Of a DNA stretch of 64,000 nucleotides, positions 10,005-17,181 are shown piece by piece. The notes under the pieces were generated by a model. The model saw only the letters and a list, made by a program, of their open reading frames with translations. It did not search any database and had not been told where the DNA came from. The stretch lies in NCBI GenBank assembly GCA_945861705.1, contig CAMAVM010000004.1:1-64000 (forward strand). The letters run 5' to 3'. Each line of letters begins with the position of its first letter. Within the stretch, counting starts at the first letter, position 1. The position numbers and the translations under genes were made by a program. This DNA is from Methylomagnum ishizawai. Its GTDB lineage: Bacteria; Pseudomonadota; Gammaproteobacteria; Methylococcales; Methylomonadaceae.

Positions 10005-10197
10005 AAAACTGACCTTCGTTAATTAATGAAACACAACATCCTATCGACTCTGTATTCACTGAAAAAACAGTGAAAGTACGGTCTACTCGAACAAACCAAA
10101 AAGCGGGTAATTGTATTACAGAGAAGGGTGTAGAGAAAGGGTTATTGAGTTAGTTGTTTGGAGTTGATTAAGAATGGGCTTAAATGTTGATGTTATG

Positions 10198-10299
10198 TCC
10201 TTTGACAAGCTCAGGACGAACGGTTCGTGTTGATTCTGTTCGCGGTGAGCTTGCACCACTGGCACTTCCTTCGGTCGTCGAACCATGAACGAAATCAAC
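10198..10299. repeat. Dispersed palindromic repeat (copy 1)
   Basis: Contains TTTGACAAGCTCAGGACGAA and, after a spacer, the near-inverted half GTTCGCGGTGAGC...GTCGTCGAACCATGAAC. Related copies are at 19050-19186 and 60728-60925. This copy lacks the TTAAGGAA termini of the others and overlaps the last codons of pgl. Confidence 0.75.
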
Positions 10300-10978
10300 T
10301 CCCTTGATAAGCATCTCGGTCAATATAAATATCAATATTATCCGATAAGATGCTAGCTATGGGCAGATCATGACCAGACCGCCACAGCTTAACGGCTTCT
10401 TGCTTATTCGATCCGGTAATCAGAAAAATCACCTGCCGTGCATTACCCAATGCCTTTGCGCTGATCGAAACCCTCTCCGGTGGCGGCTTTGGTGAATTAT
10501 AAACAGCATGTACCAGCTCTTCTGCATCATGCTTATGACCAGGAAACAGGCTTGCAGTATGTCCGTCTTCACCCATGCCCAGCAATACTAAATCAAAAGG
10601 CAGGGCAGCTTTTATGGTTTGCTGGTAAAGGGTCGTGGCTTGTTCAGCGCCCAATTCGGCAGGAATGGTGAATATCTGTGCTTTGGGAATAACGACTTTG
10701 CTTATAAAAGCTTGCTCTGCCATAACGCTATTTCTGTCTTTATGGTCTATCGGCAAGCAGCGCTCATCACCGTAATAGATATGCCATTTCGACCAATCAG
10801 CATCCGATAGCGCCAATAAACGATACACTTTTTCCGGCGTAGTCCCGCCCGCCAGCACCAGTTTGAATTGCCCACGTTCAGCAATGGCTGATTTCGCAGT
10901 ATCAAGAATGCGCTGATACGCAGCTAAAGCGACATCATCCGCAGTTTCCAGCGTGTGCCAATGCGTACTAGCCTTCAT
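10295..10978 (-). CDS. pgl: 6-phosphogluconolactonase
   Basis: Hydrolyses 6-phosphogluconolactone to 6-phosphogluconate, between the zwf and gnd steps. The 227-residue protein has the DevB/Pgl signature: VLAGGTTPEKVYRLL, YYGDERCLP, NSVMAEQAF, LLGMGEDGHTASLFPGH, and a C-terminal VIFLITGSNKQEAV. Its ATG lies inside the last codons of zwf (11-base overlap), so the two are one transcript and translation is probably coupled. Its 3' end abuts a dispersed repeat, which may supply the terminal sequence. Confidence 0.96.
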   Translation of the reverse strand: MKASTHWHTLETADDVALAAYQRILDTAKSAIAERGQFKLVLAGGTTPEKVYRLLALSDADWSKWHIYYGDERCLPIDHKDRNSVMAEQAFISKVVIPKAQIFTIPAELGAEQATTLYQQTIKAALPFDLVLLGMGEDGHTASLFPGHKHDAEELVHAVYNSPKPPPERVSISAKALGNARQVIFLITGSNKQEAVKLWRSGHDLPIASILSDNIDIYIDRDAYQGS

Positions 10979-12470
10979 ACTTACAAGGCTCCGGTGTTAA
11001 GGAGCTGCGCCAGGACTGGCTTTCTTTCTCGAACAGGCGGCGGCTGTCTTCGGGGCCCCAGGAACCGGCGGGATACGTCGCAATATAATCACGTTCAATC
11101 GCCCAGGTTTGCAAGATAGGGTCTACGATACGCCAGGCGTATTCAACTTCATCAAAACGCAGGAACAACGAGCGGTCACCTTTCAATACGTCCAGCAACA
11201 AGTCTTCATACGCATCAATGGATTTTTCATTCTGGTTGCGGAAACTCGCATCCAGGCTGCTGGTTCGTGTACTCATTTCCAGACCAGGTTCTTTTACCGT
11301 CATTTCAATGCGGATACACTCCTCCGGCTGAATGCCCAACAGCACCCAGTTTGGGTTCATGCACTGCACGTGAGTATCGCGGAAAAATTGCAGCGGCGGA
11401 TGGCGGAAACAGATGGAAATAGACGATTGCGCTTTCGCCATGCGTTTGCCGGTACGCAGGTAAAACGGCACACCACGCCAACGCCAGTTGTCGATATACA
11501 GCTTCATAGCGGCGTAAGTTTCCGTTGTGCTGTTGGCGGGAATGTTGTCTTCTTGCAGATAGCCGTTAACCTTCTTGCCACCGACACTGCCCTTGGCATA
11601 CTGGGCGCGGAACGAATGCCCATGCACGGCTTCTTTCGGTATCGGACGGATGGATTTCAGCACCTTCACTTTTTCATCACGCAAGGATTCTGCTTCCATG
11701 GAGACGGGCGGCTCCATCGCCACCAAGGTTAGCATTTGCAGCAAATGGCTTTGCAGCATGTCACGCATGGCACCTGCGCTGTTGTAATATTCGCCACGGC
11801 CTTCAATGCCGATTTCCTCGGAATGGGTAATTTGCACATGGTCTATGTAATTGCGGTTCCACAACGGTTCCAACATGACGTTAGCAAACCGGAACACCAG
11901 CACGTTTTGCACCATGCCTTTGCCCAGGTAATGATCGATGCGGTAAATCTGCTCCTCGGTCAAATACTGGCTGATGCGCTTTTGCAAAGCCTGTGCGCTG
12001 TCCAGGTCGTAGCCGAACGGTTTTTCGATAATCACCCGCCGCCAACCGTATTCTTCCTCGAACAAATGGTTAACGCTCAACAACTCCATCACCTGGGCAA
12101 AGTCGGCAGGGCTGATGGACAGGTAAAACGCGATATTCTTGGAAAATGCCTGCTCAGGGCTGTTGATGAGTTCCGCCAAGGCAGCGTAAGCTTCGGCTTC
12201 ATGCAGATCACCTCGGTGATAATAAAAGCGTTCAGCAAAGCGTTTGAACACATGCTCGTTAAAATCGTTTTTGACCTTCTGCTCGATCATGTCCCTGAGT
12301 TCCTTCAACCAGGTAGCCTGATCCCACGGTCTGCGTCCAATGGCGATAATCCGCGTACCTTCCGGCAATTGATTGGCCGCATCCAGATGATACAACGCGG
12401 GCATGAGTTTGATACGGGACAAGTTGCCCGTAGAGCCATAGATAACGTAAGTGCAGGGTTCGGCGTTCAT
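10968..12470 (-). CDS. zwf: Glucose-6-phosphate 1-dehydrogenase
   Basis: Oxidises glucose 6-phosphate to 6-phosphogluconolactone with NAD(P)+. The 500-residue protein has the N-terminal dinucleotide-binding motif IYGSTGNLSRIKLMPALYHL, the substrate motif IIEKPFGYDL, and the active-site RIDHYLGK at 177-184 with D179 and H180. The following residue is Gly (LGKGMVQN) where most family members have Glu, so this is a divergent subfamily. In RuMP bacteria this enzyme, with pgl and gnd, can run a cyclic formaldehyde oxidation that regenerates NAD(P)H. A truncated copy of its own 5' end lies ~260 bases upstream. Confidence 0.97.
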   Translation of the reverse strand: MNAEPCTYVIYGSTGNLSRIKLMPALYHLDAANQLPEGTRIIAIGRRPWDQATWLKELRDMIEQKVKNDFNEHVFKRFAERFYYHRGDLHEAEAYAALAELINSPEQAFSKNIAFYLSISPADFAQVMELLSVNHLFEEEYGWRRVIIEKPFGYDLDSAQALQKRISQYLTEEQIYRIDHYLGKGMVQNVLVFRFANVMLEPLWNRNYIDHVQITHSEEIGIEGRGEYYNSAGAMRDMLQSHLLQMLTLVAMEPPVSMEAESLRDEKVKVLKSIRPIPKEAVHGHSFRAQYAKGSVGGKKVNGYLQEDNIPANSTTETYAAMKLYIDNWRWRGVPFYLRTGKRMAKAQSSISICFRHPPLQFFRDTHVQCMNPNWVLLGIQPEECIRIEMTVKEPGLEMSTRTSSLDASFRNQNEKSIDAYEDLLLDVLKGDRSLFLRFDEVEYAWRIVDPILQTWAIERDYIATYPAGSWGPEDSRRLFEKESQSWRSSLTPEPCKYEG

Positions 12471-12732
12471 GTTTTCGAAAGGGTTATGTTTAAATGAATT
12501 TTGTTATGCACCTCTACAATTAAATTTCCGTAGGTTGGGATGAGGTACGAACCCCAACATTGAGCTAGCTTATTTGTTGGAGTTCACAAGTTCACTCCAA
12601 CAGGCTGTGCATCCATACGCCGGAAGGGGCATGTTGCCCCATCCGAACGGTTTCAAAGTGGTTCAAAAATAATAACCTCACTAATAAAACGTATGTAACG
12701 GGGTTTCAAACCCCGTCCCGCGTAAGTAAAAG
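12471..12732. repeat. Repeat-rich spacer between zwf and its truncated duplicate
   Basis: Holds several short palindromes and no ORF. GTAGGTTGGGATGAGG...CCCCAAC (12533-12558) resembles the left part of the element at 21576. GTTGGAGTTCACAAGTTCACTCCAAC (12576-12601) is related in form to the GGAGT...ACTCC palindromes at 46551 and 62262. ACGGGGTTTCAAACCCCGT (12698-12716) is a hairpin at the edge of the broken zwf copy. The zwf promoter must lie here or upstream of the duplicate. Confidence 0.6.
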
Positions 12733-12974
12733 CGTTCACTAAAGCGCTTGAACACATGCTCGCTCATATCGCTTTTTACTTTCTGCTCGATCATGTCCCT
12801 GAGTTCTTTCAACCAGGTTTTCTGATCCCACGGCCTGCGGCCTATCGCAACAATACGGGTGCCTTCCGGCAACTGGTTCGCTGCATCCAGGTGATACAGC
12901 GCGGGCATGAGTTTGATGCGGGACAAGTTGCCTGTCGCGCCATAGATTACGTAGGTACAGGGTTCAGCATTCAT
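12731..12974 (-). pseudogene. Truncated duplicate of the zwf N-terminus
   Basis: The first 83 codons are nearly the same as intact zwf: MNAEPCTYVIYGATGNLSRI through FKRFSERFY, with about seven amino-acid changes (for example S13A, A52K, F70M) plus silent differences. Similarity ends abruptly after ERFY, exactly where a palindromic sequence (hairpin near 12698-12716) begins. The open frame runs on as 14 unrelated residues to a stop at 12681. It keeps the nucleotide-binding motif but lacks the active site, so it cannot be a dehydrogenase. It lies in the same orientation directly upstream of zwf, as a partial tandem duplication or a copy split by repeat insertion would. Confidence 0.9.
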
Positions 12975-13048
12975 AAATAAAAAGATCCAAGGTTCAAAAA
13001 AGCATTTTTACATTCTGTATCATTTGAATGAATTCGTAGTTTCGAATC

Positions 13049-13212
13049 GTAGGGCGGATTAGACGCACAAAACACCTGCGTTTCAGGTAAGTAAAGATTT
13101 TCCGTGCGCCGTAATCCGCCATTTTGATGATGCCCATTCGGCGGATTACGCCGCGCCCAAAGCTCAATCAAAACCGATAGATTGTGAATGTTGCGCGGCT
13201 AATCCGCCCTAC
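13049..13212. repeat. MITE-like element with 14-bp terminal inverted repeats
   Basis: GTAGGGCGGATTAG at 13049-13062 is the exact reverse complement of CTAATCCGCCCTAC at 13199-13212. Inside is a second inverted pair, GTAATCCGCC and GGCGGATTAC, around 13110-13149. The element is 164 bp, has no coding capacity, and could fold almost end to end. This fits a miniature inverted-repeat element moved in trans. Confidence 0.8.
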
Positions 13213-13240
13213 ATTTTATCCGCCTTACGGCCTTTTACAT

Positions 13241-13669
13241 TTAATCAACGTAGGGTTTCAGACTAATAAGCAGCCTAACTGCGCCGAATAACAACAGAAA
13301 TTTGAGTGGCAACATTGCATAGTTAAGAAAAAAGTCGAAGGCATACTTTCTACTGCCCACTGGTAGAAAGCTAATTGTAAAACGAAGTGCTAAGTAAACG
13401 ACGTAAGCAGATACACCAATGCCGAAGAGCTTTATGCTTGATTCTGAGTGAAGGCGATTTGCTAGGTTCGTACGCCACATGAAAGCAATAACAGCAAGCG
13501 CAGGTAACACCCATTGTAAGGTTACTGAAATCAGTGTGATACGTAGCATATACACTTCCCTATGATAATATGAGTACATGTAACCAGGTAGGAATCGATC
13601 AAAATCATGTAAAGGAAAATACCAATTGACTAGTATGGTGAAGCCTAGGAAGATAATAAATTTTCGCAT
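13241..13669 (-). CDS. Small multi-pass membrane protein of unknown function
   Basis: A 142-residue protein with four likely transmembrane helices: an N-terminal FIIFLGFTILVNWYF, LISVTLQWVLPALAVIAFM, LFGIGVSAYVVYLALRF and a C-terminal PLKFLLLFGAVRLLISL. The loop after helix 1 is aromatic-rich (PGYMYSYYHREVYM). It stands alone between the MITE and the DUF2442/DUF4160 pair. No family recognised. Confidence 0.55.
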   Translation of the reverse strand: MRKFIIFLGFTILVNWYFPLHDFDRFLPGYMYSYYHREVYMLRITLISVTLQWVLPALAVIAFMWRTNLANRLHSESSIKLFGIGVSAYVVYLALRFTISFLPVGSRKYAFDFFLNYAMLPLKFLLLFGAVRLLISLKPYVD

Positions 13670-13717
13670 AATTAGTCAAGTCAAGCAGGGCGCATGCTGT
13701 TCGTACCCACAGGGAAC

Positions 13718-13960
13718 TTAGGCAGAATTTCTTTTACATTTTTCATAGACAAACTCAGGATCAAGGTCGGCTCCAGATTCCCATTCGATGGTATCAAAGG
13801 CAACGGCAACTTTTTTGAATGAAGCATCATCTTTAATCCGCGTGAAAATCCCAAAATCTAAGTAGGGCTTCATATCCAATACACCAGTTTCATCGTTATT
13901 AAAAGTAATATAAAGCAGGTAATCATCTTGGGGAACAACGGCTTTCACTGATGGATACAT
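13718..13960 (-). CDS. DUF2442 domain protein, probable partner of DUF4160
   Basis: An 80-residue protein of the DUF2442 type: VKAVVPQDDYLLYITFNNDETGVLDMKPYLDFGIFTRI and the C-terminal TIEWESGADLDPEFVYEKC. DUF2442 proteins are commonly encoded directly after DUF4160 genes and the pair is regarded as a putative type II toxin-antitoxin module. The gene follows the DUF4160 gene by 11 bases on the same strand. Which partner is toxic is not known to me. Confidence 0.85.
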   Translation of the reverse strand: MYPSVKAVVPQDDYLLYITFNNDETGVLDMKPYLDFGIFTRIKDDASFKKVAVAFDTIEWESGADLDPEFVYEKCKRNSA

Positions 13961-13971
13961 AAGGCCTCCTA

Positions 13972-14238
13972 TTACTGTAATGGTTGGATTTTAAAAGGTT
14001 CTTCGCCGTTCATAACCAAATCCCAATCGGCCATAAGCTCTTCTTGATGCAATTCAGCCCATGCTAAGACGAGCTTTGCCTGTTTCCGCGGCAAATTCCC
14101 GTCAATCATTTCACAGGTAAGTATATTGACCCTAGCTTTGTATTCAGCATAGTACACATGAAAGTGCGGCGGTGGATGTTCACCCGGCGCAAAGTACATG
14201 CGGATGATAATGCCATAAAACATCGATATGGTAGGCAA
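13972..14238 (-). CDS. DUF4160 domain protein, first gene of a putative toxin-antitoxin pair
   Basis: An 88-residue protein with the DUF4160 hallmark GIIIRMYFAPGEHPPPHFHVYYAEYKARVNI (His-rich PPPHFHV) and a C-terminal half KQAKLVLAWAELHQEELMADWDLVMNGEEPFKI. It overlaps no neighbour and is followed after 11 bases by the DUF2442 gene. It sits between gnd and the MITE region, consistent with an inserted accessory cassette. Confidence 0.87.
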   Translation of the reverse strand: MPTISMFYGIIIRMYFAPGEHPPPHFHVYYAEYKARVNILTCEMIDGNLPRKQAKLVLAWAELHQEELMADWDLVMNGEEPFKIQPLQ

Positions 14239-14267
14239 AATATTCTCCTATCGCTCGAACTGCCTAC

Positions 14268-15713
14268 CTATGCATTATAAGTTGACGAAGCCGTCTTCCC
14301 CCCATGCCCCGTCCAATCGGTATGGAAAAACTCGCCCCGTGGCCTGTCTGTACGCTCGTAAGTGTGTGCGCCGAAGTAATCCCGTTGCGCTTGCAATAAA
14401 TTGGCGGGTAGCCGCTCGGTGCGGTAGCCGTCGAAATAAGCCAAAGCAGAGGAAAATGCAGGTGTCGGTATACCCATTTCAATGCCTAAAATAACGGCTT
14501 TGCGCCAGCCTTTTTCGGCATGTCTCATGGTGTCGATAAAAAAATCGGCCAATAACAGGTTTTCAAGGTCGGGGTTGGTATGGTAAGCCTGTTTAATGTC
14601 ATTCAAGAACTGGCTGCGGATAATACAGCCGCCGCGCCACATTAATGCGATTTCGCCGTAGTTGAGGTCGAAGTTATATTCTGTTGAAGCCTCGCGCAGT
14701 AAGCGGAAGCCTTGGGCGTAAGAAATAATCTTGGCAGCGTATAAAGCATCACGGATGGCATTAATCATGGCTTGTTTATCGCCAGTGAACGTTTGCTTGG
14801 GTCTAGCAAGGAATTCGGCTGCTTTGATACGTTCGGATTTTTGCGCCGATAAACAACGGGCAAATACGGCTTCACCAATTAATGTTAGCGGAATACCCAA
14901 ATCCAGGGCGTTGATGCCCGTCCATTTGCCCGTGCCTTTTTGTCCGGCGGTATCAAGAATTTTATGCAGTAATGGCGAGCCGTCTTCGTCTTTATAAGCC
15001 AAAATCGCTGCGGTAATTTCGACCAAATAAGAACTGAGTTCGCCTTTATTCCATTCGTCAAAAATAGTGTGCATTTCGTCTGCACTTAAGCCCAAGCCTT
15101 CCGACAACAATTGGTAGGCTTCACAGATGATTTGCATATCGCCGTATTCGATGCCGTTATGTACCATTTTTACATAGTGGCCTGCGCCGTTATCGCCCAC
15201 CCATTCGCAACACGGGTCGCCGTCAACTTTGGCGCTAATGGCCTGAAAGATAGGCTTCACATAAGGCCATGCCTCTTTATTGCCGCCTGGCATAATGGAA
15301 GGGCCGTTCCGTGCGCCTTCTTCACCACCGGATACGCCTGTGCCAATGTAACGGAGGCTTTTTTCTTTAAGTGCAACAGTCCGACGATTGGTGTCGGTGT
15401 ACAGGGAATTACCGCCATCAACAATAATATCGCCGGCAGACAATAATGGCACCAGCTTGTCGATGTATTGATCGACCACGTCGCCAGCCTTTACCATCAA
15501 CATCACGATGCGTGGTGACTTTAAACTATCGACTAGTTCTTGCAAGGAATGTGCGCCGATGACTTGTGTGCCATTGGCAGGACCTGCCAGGAACTCATCC
15601 GTGGTGGCGCTCGTGCGATTATGGACTGCCACTTTATAGCCGTGGTCGTTCATGTTAAGGACTAGGTTTTGTCCCATGACCGCCAAGCCAATTAATGCTA
15701 TGTCTGCTTTCAT
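14268..15713 (-). CDS. gnd: 6-phosphogluconate dehydrogenase, decarboxylating
   Basis: Converts 6-phosphogluconate to ribulose 5-phosphate and CO2 with NAD(P)+ reduction. The 481-residue protein has the N-terminal Rossmann motif GLAVMGQNLVLNM, VDGGNS, GTGVSGGEEGARNGPSIMPGG, the catalytic region VKMVHNGIEYGDMQ, GTGKWT, and the C-terminal FFGAHTYERTD motif of the long (type I) enzyme. The frame is open to a TTG at 15725, but the ATG at 15713 has GGAAG 7 bases upstream and starts directly at the fold (MKADIALIGLAVMG). The gene is separated from zwf-pgl by repeats and the DUF4160/DUF2442 pair. Confidence 0.97.
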   Translation of the reverse strand: MKADIALIGLAVMGQNLVLNMNDHGYKVAVHNRTSATTDEFLAGPANGTQVIGAHSLQELVDSLKSPRIVMLMVKAGDVVDQYIDKLVPLLSAGDIIVDGGNSLYTDTNRRTVALKEKSLRYIGTGVSGGEEGARNGPSIMPGGNKEAWPYVKPIFQAISAKVDGDPCCEWVGDNGAGHYVKMVHNGIEYGDMQIICEAYQLLSEGLGLSADEMHTIFDEWNKGELSSYLVEITAAILAYKDEDGSPLLHKILDTAGQKGTGKWTGINALDLGIPLTLIGEAVFARCLSAQKSERIKAAEFLARPKQTFTGDKQAMINAIRDALYAAKIISYAQGFRLLREASTEYNFDLNYGEIALMWRGGCIIRSQFLNDIKQAYHTNPDLENLLLADFFIDTMRHAEKGWRKAVILGIEMGIPTPAFSSALAYFDGYRTERLPANLLQAQRDYFGAHTYERTDRPRGEFFHTDWTGHGGKTASSTYNA

Positions 15714-16085
15714 TTTATCTTCCAAAGATTATTATAGTGTGATGTGCAAAGTTTGTAGCACCTGATTTGAGGAATGTTCGGTCAAGCTTCCTTAAACAAG
15801 TTCAGACGAAAAGTGGCAAGCTAATTCCGATTAACTAATAGGCTACCAATGAATTGTTTAAAAATCAATTTATTACGAAATAACCGTTAATAAACGTATT
15901 GTCTGTAATAGCAGCACCAAAATGTAGCAAGCTGCACCATTACTTGCGCTGTTTTTGATCCAAATCAATGTGCGTTTTGCTATGGGTGCGAGAATGAATT
16001 CGCCTGATGAAAGGCAAACCGTTCCTGATAACCCATACAATGGGTGCGGGGATGAATTCACGCATACCTTATAAGGTCAAAACAC
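15714..16085. other. Intergenic region with a 20-bp direct repeat
   Basis: The gap between gnd and the MQNSNP protein gene. ATGGGTGCGAGAATGAATTC at 15982-16001 recurs as ATGGGTGCGGGGATGAATTC at 16040-16059, 58 bases apart. The second copy lies ~27 bases before the start codon at 16086. The pair could be operator sites or remnants of a dispersed repeat. Nothing else was recognised. Confidence 0.55.
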
Positions 16086-16394
16086 ATGAAAAATATGATA
16101 TTAGCCGTATTGCTTATTTCTGCTTTACCTACTATTGCTACAGCGGAAATGAAAATGCAGAATAGCAATCCAAACGCTGCACCAAAAGCAGAGCCTACGC
16201 TGGGGCATCACATGCAGAACAGCAATCCAAACCCAGAATCAGAAGCTGCGCCAGCGCAGAAACCGGAGCATGTTATGCAAAACAGCAATCCGTCGCCCGA
16301 TCCCGTGCCTGAACACACGATGAGGAATACCAATCCAAAAAAGTTCGTTAGTTCGAATGCCCAATCGCTGGAAGAAAAGCACTCTGGTAACTAG
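16086..16394 (+). CDS. Exported protein with four MQNSNP-type repeats
   Basis: A 102-residue protein with a signal peptide cleaved near ATA-20. The mature chain is low complexity (Pro, Ala, Glu) and carries the motif MQNSNP at residues 24-29, 43-48 and 64-69 and MRNTNP at 79-84, each preceded by a His or Lys. Spacing is 15-21 residues, filled with Pro/Ala/Glu linkers. It is probably disordered apart from the motifs, which could be short ligand- or metal-binding peptides (Met, His, Asn). It is followed by a good terminator, so it is a single-gene unit. No family recognised. Confidence 0.7.
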   Translation: MKNMILAVLLISALPTIATAEMKMQNSNPNAAPKAEPTLGHHMQNSNPNPESEAAPAQKPEHVMQNSNPSPDPVPEHTMRNTNPKKFVSSNAQSLEEKHSGN

Positions 16395-16450
16395 GTGCAT
16401 AGAGAATAGCGAATTGATTAGGCGTGTGGCAGAGATAATTCGTTGATTGA

Positions 16451-16484
16451 ATAAAGGGGCAAATAGCCCCTTTATGGTTTTTTG
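16451..16484 (+). terminator. Rho-independent terminator of the MQNSNP protein gene
   Basis: A perfect 10-bp stem ATAAAGGGGC / GCCCCTTTAT with loop AAATA, followed by GGTTTTTT. Confidence 0.85.
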
Positions 16485-16556
16485 GTCGAAGCTGGTTGTT
16501 TGGTATTAGACGATCTATTTTATTGCTGGAAGCCTTGCTTTCACTGACTAACAACA

Positions 16557-16832
16557 TTAGCACAAGACAACCAACAAAATAATCCCCAAAATCAAACCGA
16601 CAACGAGTTCGCCAGTGGAATAATCACAGCCACCGCTACCGATATTGACGTGGGAGGCGCGGTCATTATCCAAACCTGCCAGCATCATACCGTCGAATTC
16701 ATCGGCGACTTGTTCTTGTGACGATGCTAGCATGATCTGTGTACGGGCATCGTTGAGTTTGGATTCGGCAATTTTTAAAGCATCACTAAACGGCATGATG
16801 GTTTGGCGTTTTGTAGTACACTCAGGCATCAT
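16557..16832 (-). CDS. Small protein with C-terminal membrane anchor, second of an overlapping pair
   Basis: About 91 residues: an amphipathic helical part (FSDALKIAESKLNDARTQIMLASSQEQVADEFDGMML), a Gly/Cys patch (NIGSGGCDYSTGE) and a C-terminal hydrophobic helix (LVVGLILGIILLVVLC) ending in Cys. The frame is open to a TTG at 16844, but the ATGs at 16832 and 16829 overlap the stop codon of the upstream gene (16822), which suggests translational coupling. An alternative is that the two ORFs are one gene split by a frameshift, since the first has a signal peptide and the second ends in an anchor. Confidence 0.5.
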   Translation of the reverse strand: MMPECTTKRQTIMPFSDALKIAESKLNDARTQIMLASSQEQVADEFDGMMLAGLDNDRASHVNIGSGGCDYSTGELVVGLILGIILLVVLC

Positions 16833-17070
16833 TTGTTGGTGCAAGCACCAAGGTGTGGGCTTGGTTGATGGTTTCGGCTGCGGTGATTTGATTCCTTAAT
16901 TGGATAAATTCTTCCTGTTGGCTGGGGTCGCTAGGGCAGGTGGCTTTGATTAGTGCCAGGGTTTCTTTAGACGGCATCAGGTTTGCGTGGGCGGTACTCG
17001 CCATGCCGATGATGATAGGTATCAGCACAGCGAACACCCAATAGTTACTGTTTTTTGTGATAGCCATCAT
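16822..17070 (-). CDS. Small exported protein, first of an overlapping pair
   Basis: An 82-residue protein with an N-terminal signal sequence (NYWVFAVLIPIIIGMASTAHA) and a short helical mature part (LMPSKETLALIKATCPSDPSQQEEFIQLRNQI). A single Cys remains after cleavage. Its stop overlaps the start of the next ORF in another frame. No family recognised; see the overlapping ORF for the frameshift alternative. Confidence 0.5.
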   Translation of the reverse strand: MMAITKNSNYWVFAVLIPIIIGMASTAHANLMPSKETLALIKATCPSDPSQQEEFIQLRNQITAAETINQAHTLVLAPTNDA

Positions 17071-17181
17071 TTATCCTCGTTTATTGTTGTTGTGGATGAA
17101 CGCTTGATATTACCCAGATAAGATTAAAGTTAAATTTAGTTGCTATTGACCAATACGTTGAAGGCGTTGCTAAGTGTAGGA

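Noticed and set aside
11109-12497. Long plus-strand ORFs opposite zwf (207 and 253 codons)
   Set aside because: They lie antisense to a well-conserved zwf and have low-information, His/Gln/Phe-rich sequences typical of antisense shadows.
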